This document shows positions 1 to 11,597 of a stretch of 64,000 nt of DNA, piece after piece (the first letter of the stretch is position 1; each line of letters starts with the position of its first letter). Source of the stretch: Harmothoe impar. Its lineage: Eukaryota; Annelida; Polychaeta; Phyllodocida; Polynoidae. A model generated the notes under the pieces. The model saw nothing but the letters and a program-made list of their open reading frames with translations. It was not told the origin of the DNA and made no database searches. The stretch is from the NCBI GenBank assembly GCA_947462335.1, contig OX381721.1, positions 12,289,910 to 12,353,909 of the forward strand, written 5' to 3'. The translations under genes and the position numbers were made by a program.

Positions 1-1
1 T

Positions 2-1099
2 AGTGAAAAAAGGAAGGCACGTGTGCAAGTAGCTTTTTCTAACAGACGTGTGTGTGAACTAAGCTGCTTAAGTCTAAACCCACCTGCGGTAGAAGCTCTG
101 TACTTAGAGAGTCTTTTCAGCCGTTTAAGAGGCTTATCTAGGACAGGGTACATAAGGAGTGAAACGCCGCTGTCACCAGTCACACTTTCTCCACCCGCCC
201 TTCATCTTCGTAGCATCGTCCACTCTACGCTCGCTCAGCACGTTACGATGGTTAGTTCTGCTATTTTCTTTATTTATGAAAGTGTTGACGCTACAGAGCA
301 TCGAAACCCTCTCGAAATGAGTCCAAGAAAGAAAAAGCAACTCCCACTTGAAGCAAGAAGAGAAACGGTGCCCTATGATGCATGTGAGGTAAAGAAACAT
401 TGGAAGGACGTCACCAAGGAGCAATGGATAGAAGCATGCTTCAACTTCATCGGAACACTAGTTTCATTTGGACAGAGGGAGAAGATTTTGTTAGAGCTAT
501 TTTTCTTAGCTCCGTATACTTGGCCTGACTGTGGTGAAATTCCTTCAAGTTTGTCAGTCTTCGCCATACAAGTTATCAACTCCTTGAAGGAGCTTCGATA
601 TATGCAAGGCACTCAGGAGGAGATTGTCAAGAAAATGACGGAATTCGAAACAGGCGAAGACACAATATGGTGCGAGGAGACGACATATGCGGACGATGAT
701 CTGGAGTCCATCATTTGTAGTCCGTTGGAACATTATGTTAAAGACTTTGAGGACATGCTAGACAGCACTGAGATGAACCCGAAAGAGAGATCCCTTACTG
801 CACAGAAAGAGGCCAAAGCTGTGTTGGAAAAGCACAAGTTTGGTCAAGGATTCACTCTTCAAAGCAGCTGTGTGAGTGTGATAAAAAGTCTTGTGTTGAA
901 ACATTCAGACATGAAGTTTTCGCGTGCTGTCGACACACTTCCTTTGCCTGAACTGATGATGAACATGATCGACCCTATGGTACCAACACGTTTCGACTCT
1001 GCCAATTGTCCCATGTATAAAATGGTTTCAAGTTTTGCCCGTGGCCGATGGCTAAACGATCCACTGAAGTCAGAAAACCTCCTTGATTTAATCAATTGA
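2..1099 (+). CDS. Hypothetical protein, 5'-partial at window edge
   Basis: An open frame runs from base 2 without a stop to the TGA-terminated end at 1099, so it may continue beyond the left edge of the window. The first in-frame ATG codons are at 248 and 317; the one at 317 starts a basic segment (MSPRKKKQLP) and is the likeliest start if the protein is complete, giving about 260 residues. The C-terminal two thirds look like a soluble helical protein with an acidic stretch near the middle and no membrane segment. I do not recognise the family. It lies directly upstream of, and in the same direction as, a decayed PolB-element end (1737-2846), so it could be a cargo gene of that element or an unrelated host exon. 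Codon use looks like real coding sequence, but expression and completeness are unknown. Confidence 0.5.
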   Translation, partial: SEKRKARVQVAFSNRRVCELSCLSLNPPAVEALYLESLFSRLRGLSRTGYIRSETPLSPVTLSPPALHLRSIVHSTLAQHVTMVSSAIFFIYESVDATEHRNPLEMSPRKKKQLPLEARRETVPYDACEVKKHWKDVTKEQWIEACFNFIGTLVSFGQREKILLELFFLAPYTWPDCGEIPSSLSVFAIQVINSLKELRYMQGTQEEIVKKMTEFETGEDTIWCEETTYADDDLESIICSPLEHYVKDFEDMLDSTEMNPKERSLTAQKEAKAVLEKHKFGQGFTLQSSCVSVIKSLVLKHSDMKFSRAVDTLPLPELMMNMIDPMVPTRFDSANCPMYKMVSSFARGRWLNDPLKSENLLDLIN

Positions 1100-1375
1100 C
1101 TAAATGTATTTTCTCATACTAGTATTAGTAGCATTAGTAATAGCGGCTACTCAGTCTCGTGCAGCACAAGCAGCAGTATCTGTCAGCGGCATCCGTGACA
1201 TCGTCAGCAGCAGCAGCAGCAGCTGCACAAGCAAAAGACAAACGCCGTAGTCTCCTCATCCAGACCTCCGCTAGTAGCGCTCTATAAGCGCAAGCAGTGG
1301 CTGTGAACCCCCTCCTCCCGCCGTACACACGGGTAAATATCAGAGTCGGCCAATGTCGCCAATACTACTCTCATA
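1100..1375. other. Low-complexity spacer with CAG-type run
   Basis: There is no convincing gene here. A short CAG/CAGCAG run lies near 1204-1225. The last bases before the MITE (about 1364-1378) resemble the PolB gene around 16766-16780, so this may be degraded PolB-element sequence. The match is short and therefore weak. Confidence 0.35.
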
Positions 1376-1684
1376 CAAGGGTCAGGCGCTGCTGACCTAT
1401 AATAGATGAGTCAAGGACTATTCTACTGAGGGTCAGGCTACGCCGGAAATTCAATAACAAGCTGGACTTTGGCAAATTTGCTTGAAAGTCTGGCCAGCAA
1501 GAGTCCGGCATACTCTCCCAAGAGTTCAGCATTGCCAGACTATGGCATGAGGATCCCGCATGGTCAGACTTTCAAAAGCAAGTTTGCCAAACTCCAGCTT
1601 TTTATTGAATGTCCGGCGTAGCCTGACCCTCACTAGAATAGCCCTTGACCCATCTATTATAGTCCAGCAGTGCCTGACCTTTGT
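1376..1684. mobile_element. Foldback MITE (about 309 bp)
   Basis: The two halves are near-perfect inverted copies. The left arm begins ACAAGGGTCAGGCGCTGCTG and the right arm, read in reverse complement, begins ACAAAGGTCAGGCACTGCTG; similarity continues for roughly 120 bases into each arm. There is no coding capacity. It sits inside the decayed PolB-element remnant, with polymerase-like sequence recognisable shortly after it. I see no clear target-site duplication, so the superfamily cannot be assigned. Confidence 0.8.
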
Positions 1685-1736
1685 CTGAAGGTAGAATTAG
1701 CGCTATTGGGTGCCTCTGATGTTTGCCTGTGTGTAG

Positions 1737-2086
1737 TCAAACCTCGCCTGAGAGAGACATACTTCAGAAAGAAAAGAAAGCGGCGTGAGAAGGTGACGGG
1801 ATCCTAAGTGTCAACCCTAAGACTTACATTTGCTACGATCAAATCAGCGGCACCGGTGAAAGAAAATCTCAAAAAAAGTGTACAGAAGTAGTCGTCTTCT
1901 TAAATGTTTTCGAAAACGAAAAACTCTCCTTGCGGTAAATATAAATTTCAAAAGTGGTACGAACCAAAAATGGACACTTACACCATAGAGAAAGATGACG
2001 TGCGCTACTTGTATTATAAGCGTCGCGTGCATTCTAACGGTGTGACAACGAGTCCTTTAAAATATGAAAAAAAAGTGTGTTATTGA
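1737..2086 (+). pseudogene. PolB 3'-end fragment (second element copy)
   Basis: The sequence matches the last part of the intact polymerase gene at about 19948-20452. It starts with the region encoding KPRLRETYFR, then jumps over roughly 150 bases, and resumes at the segment around 20147. Several small insertions and deletions break the frame, although the final stretch (TYTIEKDxVRYLYYKRRVHS) is nearly unchanged. The terminal repeat of the same element follows directly. This is the right-hand relic of a second copy in the same orientation as the intact element 9 kb away. Confidence 0.9.
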
Positions 2087-2846
2087 TTGATTGAGCGCAT
2101 CTTTTCAAAAAAAGAGTGTTATTAGAATTGAAAAAAATAAAATAAAAAAATAAAATAAAATTATTGTTGTGTTTATTTTCATACGTCTTCTTTTATTAGT
2201 AAGTAAAACAATTATAACAATTAACTAGCGTGTCCTCTTAAAGTGACACTTCCTCCGGTCGCTGCTGAATCTAATTAAGGCATGTGTCGTCGTCACTTCT
2301 AGTCACGTGACTCATCAGGTCACTTCCGGTCGCGTGATCCTAAAATCGATCACTTCCTAAACAAAATTAAATTAAGAGACACATTTCTTCATGACCCAAC
2401 CAATCAGAGGTCTCCATTTGACCAGAAGTAGGCCCCTCATTTGCATAAATGGGTCACTTCCGGTGTACCAGCCAATCAGAAGCCTCTAACTAAGTCAAGG
2501 TCACTTGACGTCACTTCCGGTATGCCCTTATATGTACATGTGAAGGTCACATGACGTCACTTCCGGTATGCCCTTATATGGGCGTGTGACGTCACATGAC
2601 GTCACTTCCGGTATGCCCTTATATGGGCGTGTGACGTCACTTCCGGTCAAATGGAAGCCTCTGATTGGCTGAGTCATGACCTTGACCTCTAACTAGGTCA
2701 AGGTCACGTGACGTCACTTCCGGTATGCCCTTATATGGGCATGTGACGTCACTTCCGGTCAAATGGAGGCTTCTGATTGGCTGCAGGTCGATTGAGTAAT
2801 AAACAGTACTTAACTATAGTCCCGTTCCGATACATACTATACTACT
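2087..2846. repeat. Right terminal repeat of decayed PolB element
   Basis: It begins with the A-rich, AATAAA-containing 3' flank and the segment around ATTGTTGTGTTTATTTTCAT that the intact element carries at both inner TIR borders. It ends with the same outer sequence as the intact element (TTCCGATACATACTATACTACT) at 2846. Between them lie tandem copies (about 2500-2760) combining TGACGTCA (CRE/ATF), CTTCCGGT (ETS core) and CCTTATATGG (perfect CArG box), plus CCAAT-type ATTGGCT sites. The motif set differs from the intact copy, which lacks the CArG boxes and has ZNF143-like sites instead. The following six bases (CTCATC) would be the target duplication, but the left end is not in the window. 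Confidence 0.85.
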
Positions 2847-5677
2847 CTCATCCCAAGGTCATCTGGAGGTCACTGGGATGACCCCTGAGTTGGGGTAGGG
2901 CTAAGGTCACATCAATAACTGCTGGAGATGACCCAGTGGATGCAGTGCGAGAGAGACTATTAACTGGGGTAGGAGACTAGGGGGCATCTGGCAGGTGGTA
3001 CAAGGAACTGCAGTGAGTGTGTTTTTATCATGTTGATTTTGGTCTTAATAATTCTTAATATTGGCGGCCCAGATGTCCTGTACAGGTATGGACAAAAAGC
3101 AATACATACATACACACATTGTTATCCAAGGTTGTGGTGTTAATATTTTACAATGTAGGCTTGGTTATTATGTGCTGGAGGCATTGGCTTCCATATGCTG
3201 CTAGAGTAAATATACATTTTCCTTTGAGTTAAAAACTGGTTAGGACATAATGTATGCGCCTGCCTGATTAGAATAAGAAATAATTATTATATTTAGATGT
3301 GATCTGATAATTTGGAATAGCCAGGAGTACCATAGAGTGTAGCAAGTGTATTTAAAGGAGATGAATGATATTGCTCTTTTGGCTAATGCACCCTCACCCA
3401 CTACAGATTCAGAGCATACATGATATGTGGTTACTGTGAGGCTAATCGAAAATTATGGTAAATTTCTATATTTTCTATAATAGTATTGGCATACCAGCTG
3501 TATCCCATCCTTATCATGATATTGAATTTGCCTATCAGGGTTATATGAGGGAACCGATCGGATCATGTATGTATGGTAGCTCTGTCTAATCGGCTGTCAT
3601 ATTACCATCTACATAGGATGCACTATCGTACATGACCTAAATACAAATCTCTATTGTCGCTATAGTGAAATCGCCAACTCCCAGAGGCATCTAAGCACTG
3701 TAGGAGCAAATTCATCTGTGCAAGATCCTGCATACAAAACACAGTGTTTAAAGGCAAATGAGGTTGCCTCTCTAAATACTATGTATATTCCCTGGAGGAT
3801 GGTGGAAGGGTTGTTGTATGTACAGTTATTGTTCCACTCAGTATAACAGTTGGAAACTGTAAATAAGCTAGGTGAAGGCTTGGCCCAAGTGCCTATCCTT
3901 TAGCCAGATGGTGCGGATTTGTACTTAACTTATACTACAAGCCATGTATTTCATGCGTACAAAAAGATTATATGGACCTCGTTCTCCTGGTCTCCGATGG
4001 ATAAATAACTAAAAGTTGCATTGCAAGTCTCCATTACTGCATCATTGTTAAACATGTTTCACTTAGGATATCAAAGGATAGCCAGGAGGTTCTATGCAAA
4101 CGCAGTGTTCCTCTCCTGTTGTTATTATTGTGTTTTGCACCATAGATTCTTGAGACAGGCAGCACAATGTGTACAGGTAGAGGGTTCAGGTAATTATATC
4201 ATATATGCTAAATAATGTTTCATTTGAGGCAAACAACATGTGCTATTCAATATTATTCTGCCACAAGAGGCAAGGTGTCCACATGCTTGAATCTGTTCTT
4301 GACAAAGGGCATCCCTAGCTCCAAACTATTATATTTAATCATTTCTAGTCAATGCCTCATGGCTTTGCCTCTTGTAGTTTCATATCCTATGTAGGTGTCC
4401 CCTCCCTCAGTCCTAGTCTACTTAACCAGCCCTGTGAGAGTCTGTCTATTGTCTACTGTTGTAGGCCTAGGCTTTGAAAAAAGCCAGTCATCTATAATGT
4501 ACAAGCTCCCCTGCTATAACATTCTCACAGTGTCTAGAACATGGTCTACAGAATAGACCTGTCGTACAAGCACTGCCCTTTCACCTGTCCCCTATGCTTA
4601 TCCTGCCTGTAGCATTACATAACATTGTCCCTAAAAAAGCAATGGAATTAATTAGATTCAAATTTCATTCTGAACAGTATTTACATACATATAGACTAAA
4701 ATACTAAAACATTCAGTATATTGTATTCCATCTGCATCTCGTCTCTGTGGTATTCCATCAATGCATTTGTGTTATCAAAGATGGCGCTTATCAAAGTTAT
4801 CCTTCTTTATGTGAATTATTTTTTGTTCTCAGCAAAGTTGCCATACTAAATCGGCATTTTGCTGCAAACATGTTCATGTAACCCATCGACATATCATGCA
4901 TACCAAGTGAGTGAACGGAATTTTACCGGCATACTCAATACTCAATTGAATTGTAATTGTATTTTGAACATCACACAGTGAATAAATACTCTTATAAACT
5001 CAAAAACCAAGGATTCGCCATCTATTGTCAGAACGTGCTAGGGATATTAATTTGTGATTTGAAAGTAAGAATCCTTCAAACGTAAAAATAATTTGTATAA
5101 TGCATATATTCACTGTATCAGACACTAGTACAGCTCACAAACCAATACTTCTGCAACAGTAAATAACTGACTTAGCGTTGACGTGGTATAACCCATTTTG
5201 ATATACATTTGCCATTATTTTCCTATTGTTATCCATGTATTCATTTACAAGATTTCCTGGTTCGTCAGCTCAGGGTGTGACAGGCTTGGTGGACTGATTG
5301 GGCTGATTGGCTGTGTGTGGTACTTTGATGGTCTAATGGATGTTAATCAATCACTCTGTGTGGTGTTATGCTTTGATCATCAGATTGGCGTGGATTAGGA
5401 GAGGATGAAGTGACAGAGCCCCTTGCTCCAGGTAGCCCTGTAACCTGCGGCCCTGACATATGAAAATGACAGTCCCTTCAGTATTATTGTTCTGGACACT
5501 TGATTTTCTGACTAAAAAAACCTGGGTTAAAACCTCATGCCTGACTATGTTGGATTTAAAGTTAATTATATTATCTAATGAGTATGAAGGTTCATTGCGA
5601 TATGTATTATTCAAACCTCATGCTGCTCATGACGCTACTCCGATGTCAGTAGATATATCCGTCAATGCTTTGTTTCG
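2847..5677. other. Non-coding, no gene seen
   Basis: No ORF of convincing length or composition occurs here. About 3941-3996 contains a short stretch resembling 50341-50390 (shared core TATATGGxCCTCGTT), one of the paralogous blocks described elsewhere. Otherwise I see only AT-rich unique sequence. Confidence 0.5.
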
Positions 5678-6198
5678 GTACACGGATCAGGGGCCCTGCA
5701 GACAAAGGGCCCCATGACAAATGGCCCTCAGGAATATCGGCCCCATATCTATTAGCCCTGCGGAAGATCGACCCCATGACAAATGGCAACCTGATTTTAA
5801 GCCTCCCGGACTATAGTCCATTTTCCTAACGTCCGAGCAAAGACCATACTAACCTCCGATCAAAGACCATACTAACCTCCGATCCCTGGCTATACTAACG
5901 TCCGATCCCTGGGCCATGCTAACGTCCGATCCCTGGGCCTGTGATCGGACGTTAGTATGGCCAGAGATCGGACGTTAGCGTGGCCAGAGATCGGACGTTA
6001 GTATGGCCAGAGATCGGACGTTAGCATGGCCAGAGATCGGACGTTGGGGACATGGCCTATTGTCTCGAGGGCTTAGAGTCATAGGGGCCAATTGTCATGG
6101 GGCCTATTGTCAGGGGGGCCAATCGTTATGTGGCTAAAATGCTGAGGGCCTGTTGTCCCAGGGCCGATTGTCAGGAGGGCTCCTGGCCCGGACACCCC
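5678..6198. mobile_element. Foldback element A, GGCCC/GACAA repeats
   Basis: The ends are inverted relative to one another: the left end contains CAGGGGCCCTGCAGACAA and the right end in reverse complement reads CCAGGAGCCCTCCTGACAA. Each arm is built of short units of the pattern GGCCC-N-GACAA-N. The middle holds short tandem copies around ATCGGACGTTAG, in one orientation up to about 5940 and inverted after it, so the whole element can fold into a long hairpin. There is no coding capacity. It is related in plan and end sequence to the element at 6714-7312. Confidence 0.75.
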
Positions 6199-6713
6199 TT
6201 GCCTACATCTAAATTATTTTCATTTCACTCAGTATTAGAGCAAATAGATCGATAGATAGTTCCAAGCTTATTGGCAGGCTGGCTGGAAGATGCTCAAGGC
6301 AGGATTGATTTCTCTAATCGCAGTGAGATCTTGAGTGACCTCAAGTCTAAATTTAGAGCCAATAGCACCAGTGCATGGAGATGAAGTCTGTTAGTAAAGT
6401 GGGTTGGTAAAGTATAAGCTTTTACAATTCATGTATCTAATTCATCAATTGAAGCGCAATTGAATGAATTAATAGCATTTGAATACATAGATGATTTCTT
6501 TCTCATTTCCAAGCTTTTACCTGGGTTAAAGCAAGATGGTACTATTGTAGATGACCAGTGTGGAAACACTTTGGTTGTGATTAGTCCCTGCATCTGATAC
6601 CTTCCCTATTGATTGTGCAAACCATGTCTTACTTTCACATTCACACGGCCTGGACGTTTCTGTATAACAGATGGGACTACTACTGTAAGAACTTAGGACA
6701 CCAGTCATGGATA
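6199..6713. other. Spacer between two foldback elements
   Basis: AT-rich unique sequence with no gene, no clear repeat and no recognisable motif. Confidence 0.5.
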
Positions 6714-7312
6714 GCGGTGTCCGGAACTGGAGCCCTGTAGAGGATAGGCCCTCAGATGATAAGCCCCCTGATGTTTTGCCACCAGAGGATCTGCCCCCCA
6801 GATTTTCAGCCCCCCGATGATAAGCCCTGCACCATCACCTAACATCCGATCATCTAACATCCAATCACCTAACATCCGATCATCTAACCTCCAATCACCT
6901 AACATCCGATCATCTAACCTCCAATCACCTAACATCCGATCATCTAACCTCCAATCACCTAACCTCCTTTAGTTTTACCTATCTAAAAATGTTATATTGA
7001 TACTATATAAAGCCCAGTCTAGCCCTTCATTGAAACTGTTTTTCGGTTATAATAATTATAGTTGGAAAAACGTTAGAAAAAACATTAGGTTGACTGGACA
7101 TAAGGTTGATTGGACGTTTGATGACTGGAGGTTAGGTTGACTGGAGGTTAGGTTGACTGGAGGTTATGGCCTATATTCAGGGGGCCTATTTTCAGGGGGC
7201 CCATCATCACAGGGCCAACTGTCTGAAGGGCCTACATTCTGGGGGCCAATTTTCCGGGGGGCCAATCATCAGGGGGCCCTTTTTCCAGAGGGCTCCAGCT
7301 CCTAGTACCCAT
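6714..7312. mobile_element. Foldback element B, related to element A
   Basis: The left end (GTGTCCGGAACTGGAGCCCT) is inverted at the right end (AGGGCTCCAGCTCCTAG). Arms consist of GGCCC-rich units alternating with TCAGATGATAAG-like or CATCATC-like spacers. The inner left arm contains the 30-bp tandem repeat at 6840-6961, and the inner right arm has the inverted counterpart (GACTGGAGGTTAGGTT units) at about 7080-7165. No gene is present. The end sequence GTGTCCGG...GGAGCCCT is shared with element A, so both belong to one family. Confidence 0.7.
6840..6961. repeat. 30-bp tandem repeat
   Basis: About four copies of a 30-bp unit that is itself two 15-bp halves (AACATCCGATCATCT and AACCTCCAATCACCT). 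It is part of foldback element B. It is not a CRISPR array: there are no unique spacers. Confidence 0.85.
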
Positions 7313-8519
7313 TTTGTGGATCTCCCAACTCTTTTTCATTGTTCTGATCTCTTTCCACAGTTTCAGGGTTCCTCACTCCTTAAATCGCTTGCATATCAAT
7401 ATACACACCTAAGGATATTGGGTAGGTTGGGGGAGGGGGGGGGATGTTCCCTCTGTCCCTTTGACTTGGCCCGGGTGAGGGACATGGGTCTAGGGATCTG
7501 AGGTGTAGGCTAATCAGTTAGATGATGGGGGACAAATCAAAGTCTGCCCCCCTGGTTGCGTTTAGTCACATATAGTCTGTTTTTTCCCTAGGCGCTGCCA
7601 ATATCCTAGAGCGGTGCTGCTATCAATGATGATGTGTTACAGTTATTTTCTAGTTGTAGGAGATATTCGGAATGGTATAGATCGGTTCAAAATGGGTTGG
7701 AGAAGGGCACTGTCTGGGTAGGAAGATAGGACGTTTAGGGATTTGTTTGAAATGTCAAGGAATTTGGCAGAATCGACATAAAACTTTTTTTAAATGTGAA
7801 ATCGGATGCGGGGACAGACAGGTGCCTTGCAGTGTTTCGATGGATACTTATTTGATTCGTCTGACGGGCATGTCATAATTAGACTGGCTTTATCTCCTAT
7901 GATTCTGATGACATCTACTTTGGCTATCTGTGATTTTGAGCCTTTAGAAGTCGACATCAACACTTTTCAGCTTATTAATACATATTCAATACTAGGAGTT
8001 CTGCTCATCCCTCAGGTCACCTTTAACTAAGAAAATCTATATTTTCAGAAGTGAAGTATGGGCTCCATTTACTTCACACTGGTCCCCTGAGCCTTGGACC
8101 ACTTACCTACAGCTTATTGGGCGGAGTATGGTATGAACCACTCACCTGAAAAATGAAAGAAGAGAAATATTAGAAAGTTGTTTGTTATATATGAAGTGCA
8201 GTAATTATATTCACTATACTATGTATAGCGAAAGCAGTGTTTCACCCCCTCCCCTAGCCCACCAGCCCCTTATTATTATTATTATTATTATTATTTAATT
8301 TACTTTGCAAAAGAAATTCTCTATCACAGACAAAACTCTCGTTCTTCATGCAATTCGTATCCTACGATGCAAACATAATTTCTTCTGCAGAGGTGGGGAA
8401 AAACATTGCATTATACTATTATACTAAAGCATGAGAAATGGTATTCATGTTTTGTGTTGTTGAGTGCAGCCATGTAATATTTAGTTTACGGCATACTGTG
8501 GGCACTCATCGTTGACACA
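7313..8519. other. Non-coding with one paralogous block
   Basis: No gene seen. About 7836-7995 resembles 51640-51800 (shared stretches GATGTCATAATT/GCATGTCATAATT and TCTACTTTGGCT). A short (ATT)n run lies at about 8272-8296. Confidence 0.5.
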
Positions 8520-8740
8520 CAGGGTAGGTTCACCCAAAGTCAGCCGCATACGTAACGTCGGCCACCCCTCGGCCACCCCTCCATATTATGTTGAATGGGC
8601 ATTTATATCTGGTTGAATAGGATTGATTCAACTAGTTGGGACTGTTAATTTAACACCTTATTGATTTTTATGCACCCAGGAGGTGTAGCCGACTTGAGGT
8701 ATGTGGCCAACTTTGGGTAGGAGTTTTATACTTACCCTAC
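8520..8740. mobile_element. Short MITE (about 220 bp)
   Basis: Left arm CACCCAAAGTCAGCCGCATA and right arm, in reverse complement, TACCCAAAGTTGGCCACATA are imperfect inverted repeats. They continue through GTCGGCCACCCCT versus GTCGGCTACACCT. There is no ORF. Outer borders are approximate because a small indel separates the outermost GGGTA-like sequences. Confidence 0.65.
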
Positions 8741-9172
8741 ATCAACATTTCCCTTTAGCAGTCTTCAGGCCAAAAAAAAAAAAAAGTTTTTTTTTTTTTG
8801 ATTTTTATTGTTATTTTTCTCAATTTTTACAAATTCTTTCAAGAAAAACAAACTCCCAGTGACCTCAGAGGCCTGAATAATTGGTTAACTTCAGAAAATG
8901 GCTTTTTAAGAGGAATATGCAATAACTTCTTGATATTCCTAGTCAATAGAGGAAATATTGAATCATTCTGGTGAGTCGCGAGTTGATTTGTCGATTCGCG
9001 ACTCATTCCTGGTTCTCTCTATATTCTAAAAAAAACAAAAAAAACAAAAAGTTCCGACCTACCTACCCTAGAAATTCTGACCATGTTGCCTGAAACACAC
9101 CTTTTTTTTTTCATAGTGTATCAATCTTTAAAATGTGATTTTAGATAAATAAAAGGATGCTGCACATCAGTT

Positions 9173-9176
<4 letters not shown>

Positions 9177-9241
<65 letters not shown>

Positions 9242-9247
9242 TCTCTC
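9177..9247. repeat. (CT)n microsatellite
   Basis: About 70 bases of nearly pure CT dinucleotide repeat. Confidence 0.98.
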
Positions 9248-9317
9248 GTCAGGTCCAAAGAACAGTTAGCAATAGATGTTAGAGACAGATATTGTTGCGT
9301 TGGTCTATAAGTGGTTG

Positions 9318-9560
9318 TCTAATAGGGGGATTTGAAGGTAGTTTTCATGACAACCTGTCTGTTTCCATCACAAAATGGCAGCAGTAAGCAGCAATTAGTG
9401 GTTGGATGCTGTTTCTCCAGATGGCAGGTTCCCATGCAGTGCACCTGGGGGCACCACATGTGGAAGCAGACTACATTTGGATGCTCCTTTTGCCGTCACT
9501 CAATTAAGACTGGGAGACATGATAAATGTGACCTGGTGTAACATTTCTGTACACAGGAGG
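9318..9560. other. Duplicated non-coding block 1 (left copy)
   Basis: This block is clearly similar to 54185-54445. Shared stretches include GATTTGAAGGTAGTTT, CATGACAACCTGTC, CAGATGGCAGGTTCCCA and GGGGGCACCACATGT. The two copies share no open frame of note. The sequence at 9441-9460 resembles a CTCF site, and a CAATTAGTG homeodomain-like core lies upstream of it. A retained regulatory function is inference. Confidence 0.75.
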
Positions 9561-11591
9561 AGTACTCCTTAAGGGTTCTCAGACAGTGTGAATCAAGGTG
9601 TCACAGGATACCGATGGTTTCTTCAATGTATCCCAATGAATTTGAAATGGGTCAATAATAATTTGTCGTAACCTCTTCCGTACGTGTTACATATTTATAG
9701 CGATCCTGCTCCGATCAAACGACTAGATGCCATATAGCACTAGTATACAATTTTGAGTTGATGATGCAGATAATGCTTGGTTCTTTTATTTTTGATCACG
9801 CACCGTTTGGCATGGGGTGCATACAACATGCATATAGATGGAATGTGCCTACATTGATAATTGGCACCTTTCCTCTCACTTTTTAATGCAATATTTATTC
9901 TGGAGATATCAGGCTTGTTCCTATTTTAGAATGTGGTACCTATATTCTCCTGGCACAAGGGTTTTTTGGGGATATGTCAATAAGGTAGTTGGCGTATACT
10001 AGGCAATTACAAGCTAATTAATAAATATGAATCATGATAACGAAAATAACAATATAAAGATGTTATGTAGTTTGCGTTCCTAAAGATGCTGATCACCTTA
10101 GCCAGGTTGAATATATACCCAATTTAATTGCAACAGACCTAGGGCTGGATAAGAACCTACACCGTCCCTGAAATCGGGATCAGACCCAATGAGATTTATA
10201 AGTCCTAGATAAATTTGGTAATGAATAATGCTTCACTGTGCAACCCCGATGTAAGAAGTGACATATGTGATTAAAAATTCTAATCAAGTAGTTCTCTATC
10301 ACATATTTGTTTGCCTTCATTTTCCAGATGTATTCATGTTCGGAGGTTCATATATTTCTATTTATAAGAGCCTTATTATAATTATGAGCAAGGGTCAAGG
10401 ACGAAGTTACCATGTGCCATTTCACATAATTGCATGTAATATCGTATAATCTTCATGAGAAAAAGAAAAAGGCCCCTTGGTGGAAACAAAAATATAGAAA
10501 TATATATAATGATAATAACTATAGGACAGGGGCATATATCTGAGAAGTAGAGATGCATATAATAAGACATATAATGTCTCCCAGTACCACGGCAACTGAT
10601 AAGTATATAAGTAATTATCAAATAGACTGTAATCTAATTACATTCTGTGCTGAGTGGAGACGGATTATATCTGAGGCGGAGGATTGTGAAGCAAGGACAA
10701 GGAAGAGAAAACATTAGAAGTCTAAGATATAGGTATATATAGATACTTCGCAGGAGACAATACAGTTAAGTTAATAAGTGTGTTTGTATTGCTGGTTCAT
10801 TTAAACACAGCATAAGGAGGCACCTTATGTAAAATTGTGTTATGCATCTTCACCCCTGACACATATGACAACATCACCCATCTTTGTAAAGTTTCCTAGT
10901 CTACGACACAAAGTAGTTATACAAGATGACTTTGATTAGATTTAGAAGGTGCAAGGCTGCTTAGACTGAAAGAGTAGAGGTACAGCACATAATAGATTGA
11001 CTCAGCCATAAAAAACCTTTCCCTTATGTATGTTGGTAAAGCCGGGCGTATACGTCTCCATATGTCCTGGTTAAGTCTGACTTTATCTTAATCTATCTTA
11101 GCTGTAAGTTAACACCCTGGACCCCTCACTACTCCCTCCACCCCTCCTGCCTCACCACCATCACAGTTAATTGTCTTTATGGGACGTGGCCTCACTGTAC
11201 CTACTCCTCAGTCCTCATTCTTTAGCTTCAGTTTTTGTTGTCTTGCTCTAAGTACTGTATATCATTATGCATGCATCTGTTCAGCCCCCGTCTGCTTGGT
11301 AAAAATGAGATGTAGTCAGGCACTGTACACGTTGCTGATCACACATTTCTGAGTGTAAATACAGCAGGAATTTGGTAACGTGGTGAAGTCACGTTTTGTG
11401 TTAAATTTATTGTGTCCCTGATGGAAAAAGCAGTATTATTTAATCACACAAGACCAGACATCGCATTGCAATCCATACAGTCACCATATTATATATACCG
11501 TATTCTTGTATCCCCTCTCCTTACCTCCATTTCCAATAATGCCCAACCAACCTTGTGCCCTGTGCCTGTGCCTATGCCTGTGCCACAGACC
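9561..11591. other. Non-coding with short paralogous stretches
   Basis: No gene seen. Short stretches resemble the right part of the window: about 9590-9625 with 54700-54730 (GGTGTCACAGGATA), 10225-10255 with 55278-55302 (GATGTAAGAAGTGACATAT), and 10621-10690 with 56526-56590 (AGACTG-AATCTAAT-ACATTCTGTG). Confidence 0.55.
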
Positions 11592-11597
11592 CCTCTT
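11592..11597. repeat. Left target-site duplication (CCTCTT)
   Basis: The six bases immediately outside the left terminal repeat are identical to those immediately outside the right one (21122-21127). Six-base duplications are characteristic of Polinton/Maverick integration. Confidence 0.93.

Noticed and set aside
1134..1328. Minus-strand Ala/Arg-rich frame
   Set aside because: It is the antisense of a CAG-type low-complexity run.
6840..6961. CRISPR-like regular repeats
   Set aside because: Units are contiguous without unique spacers, lie in a foldback element and the genome is eukaryotic.
7806..8030. 74-codon ORF inside a duplicated block
   Set aside because: The frame is not preserved in the right-hand copy at 51640-51800, so the conservation is not protein-level.
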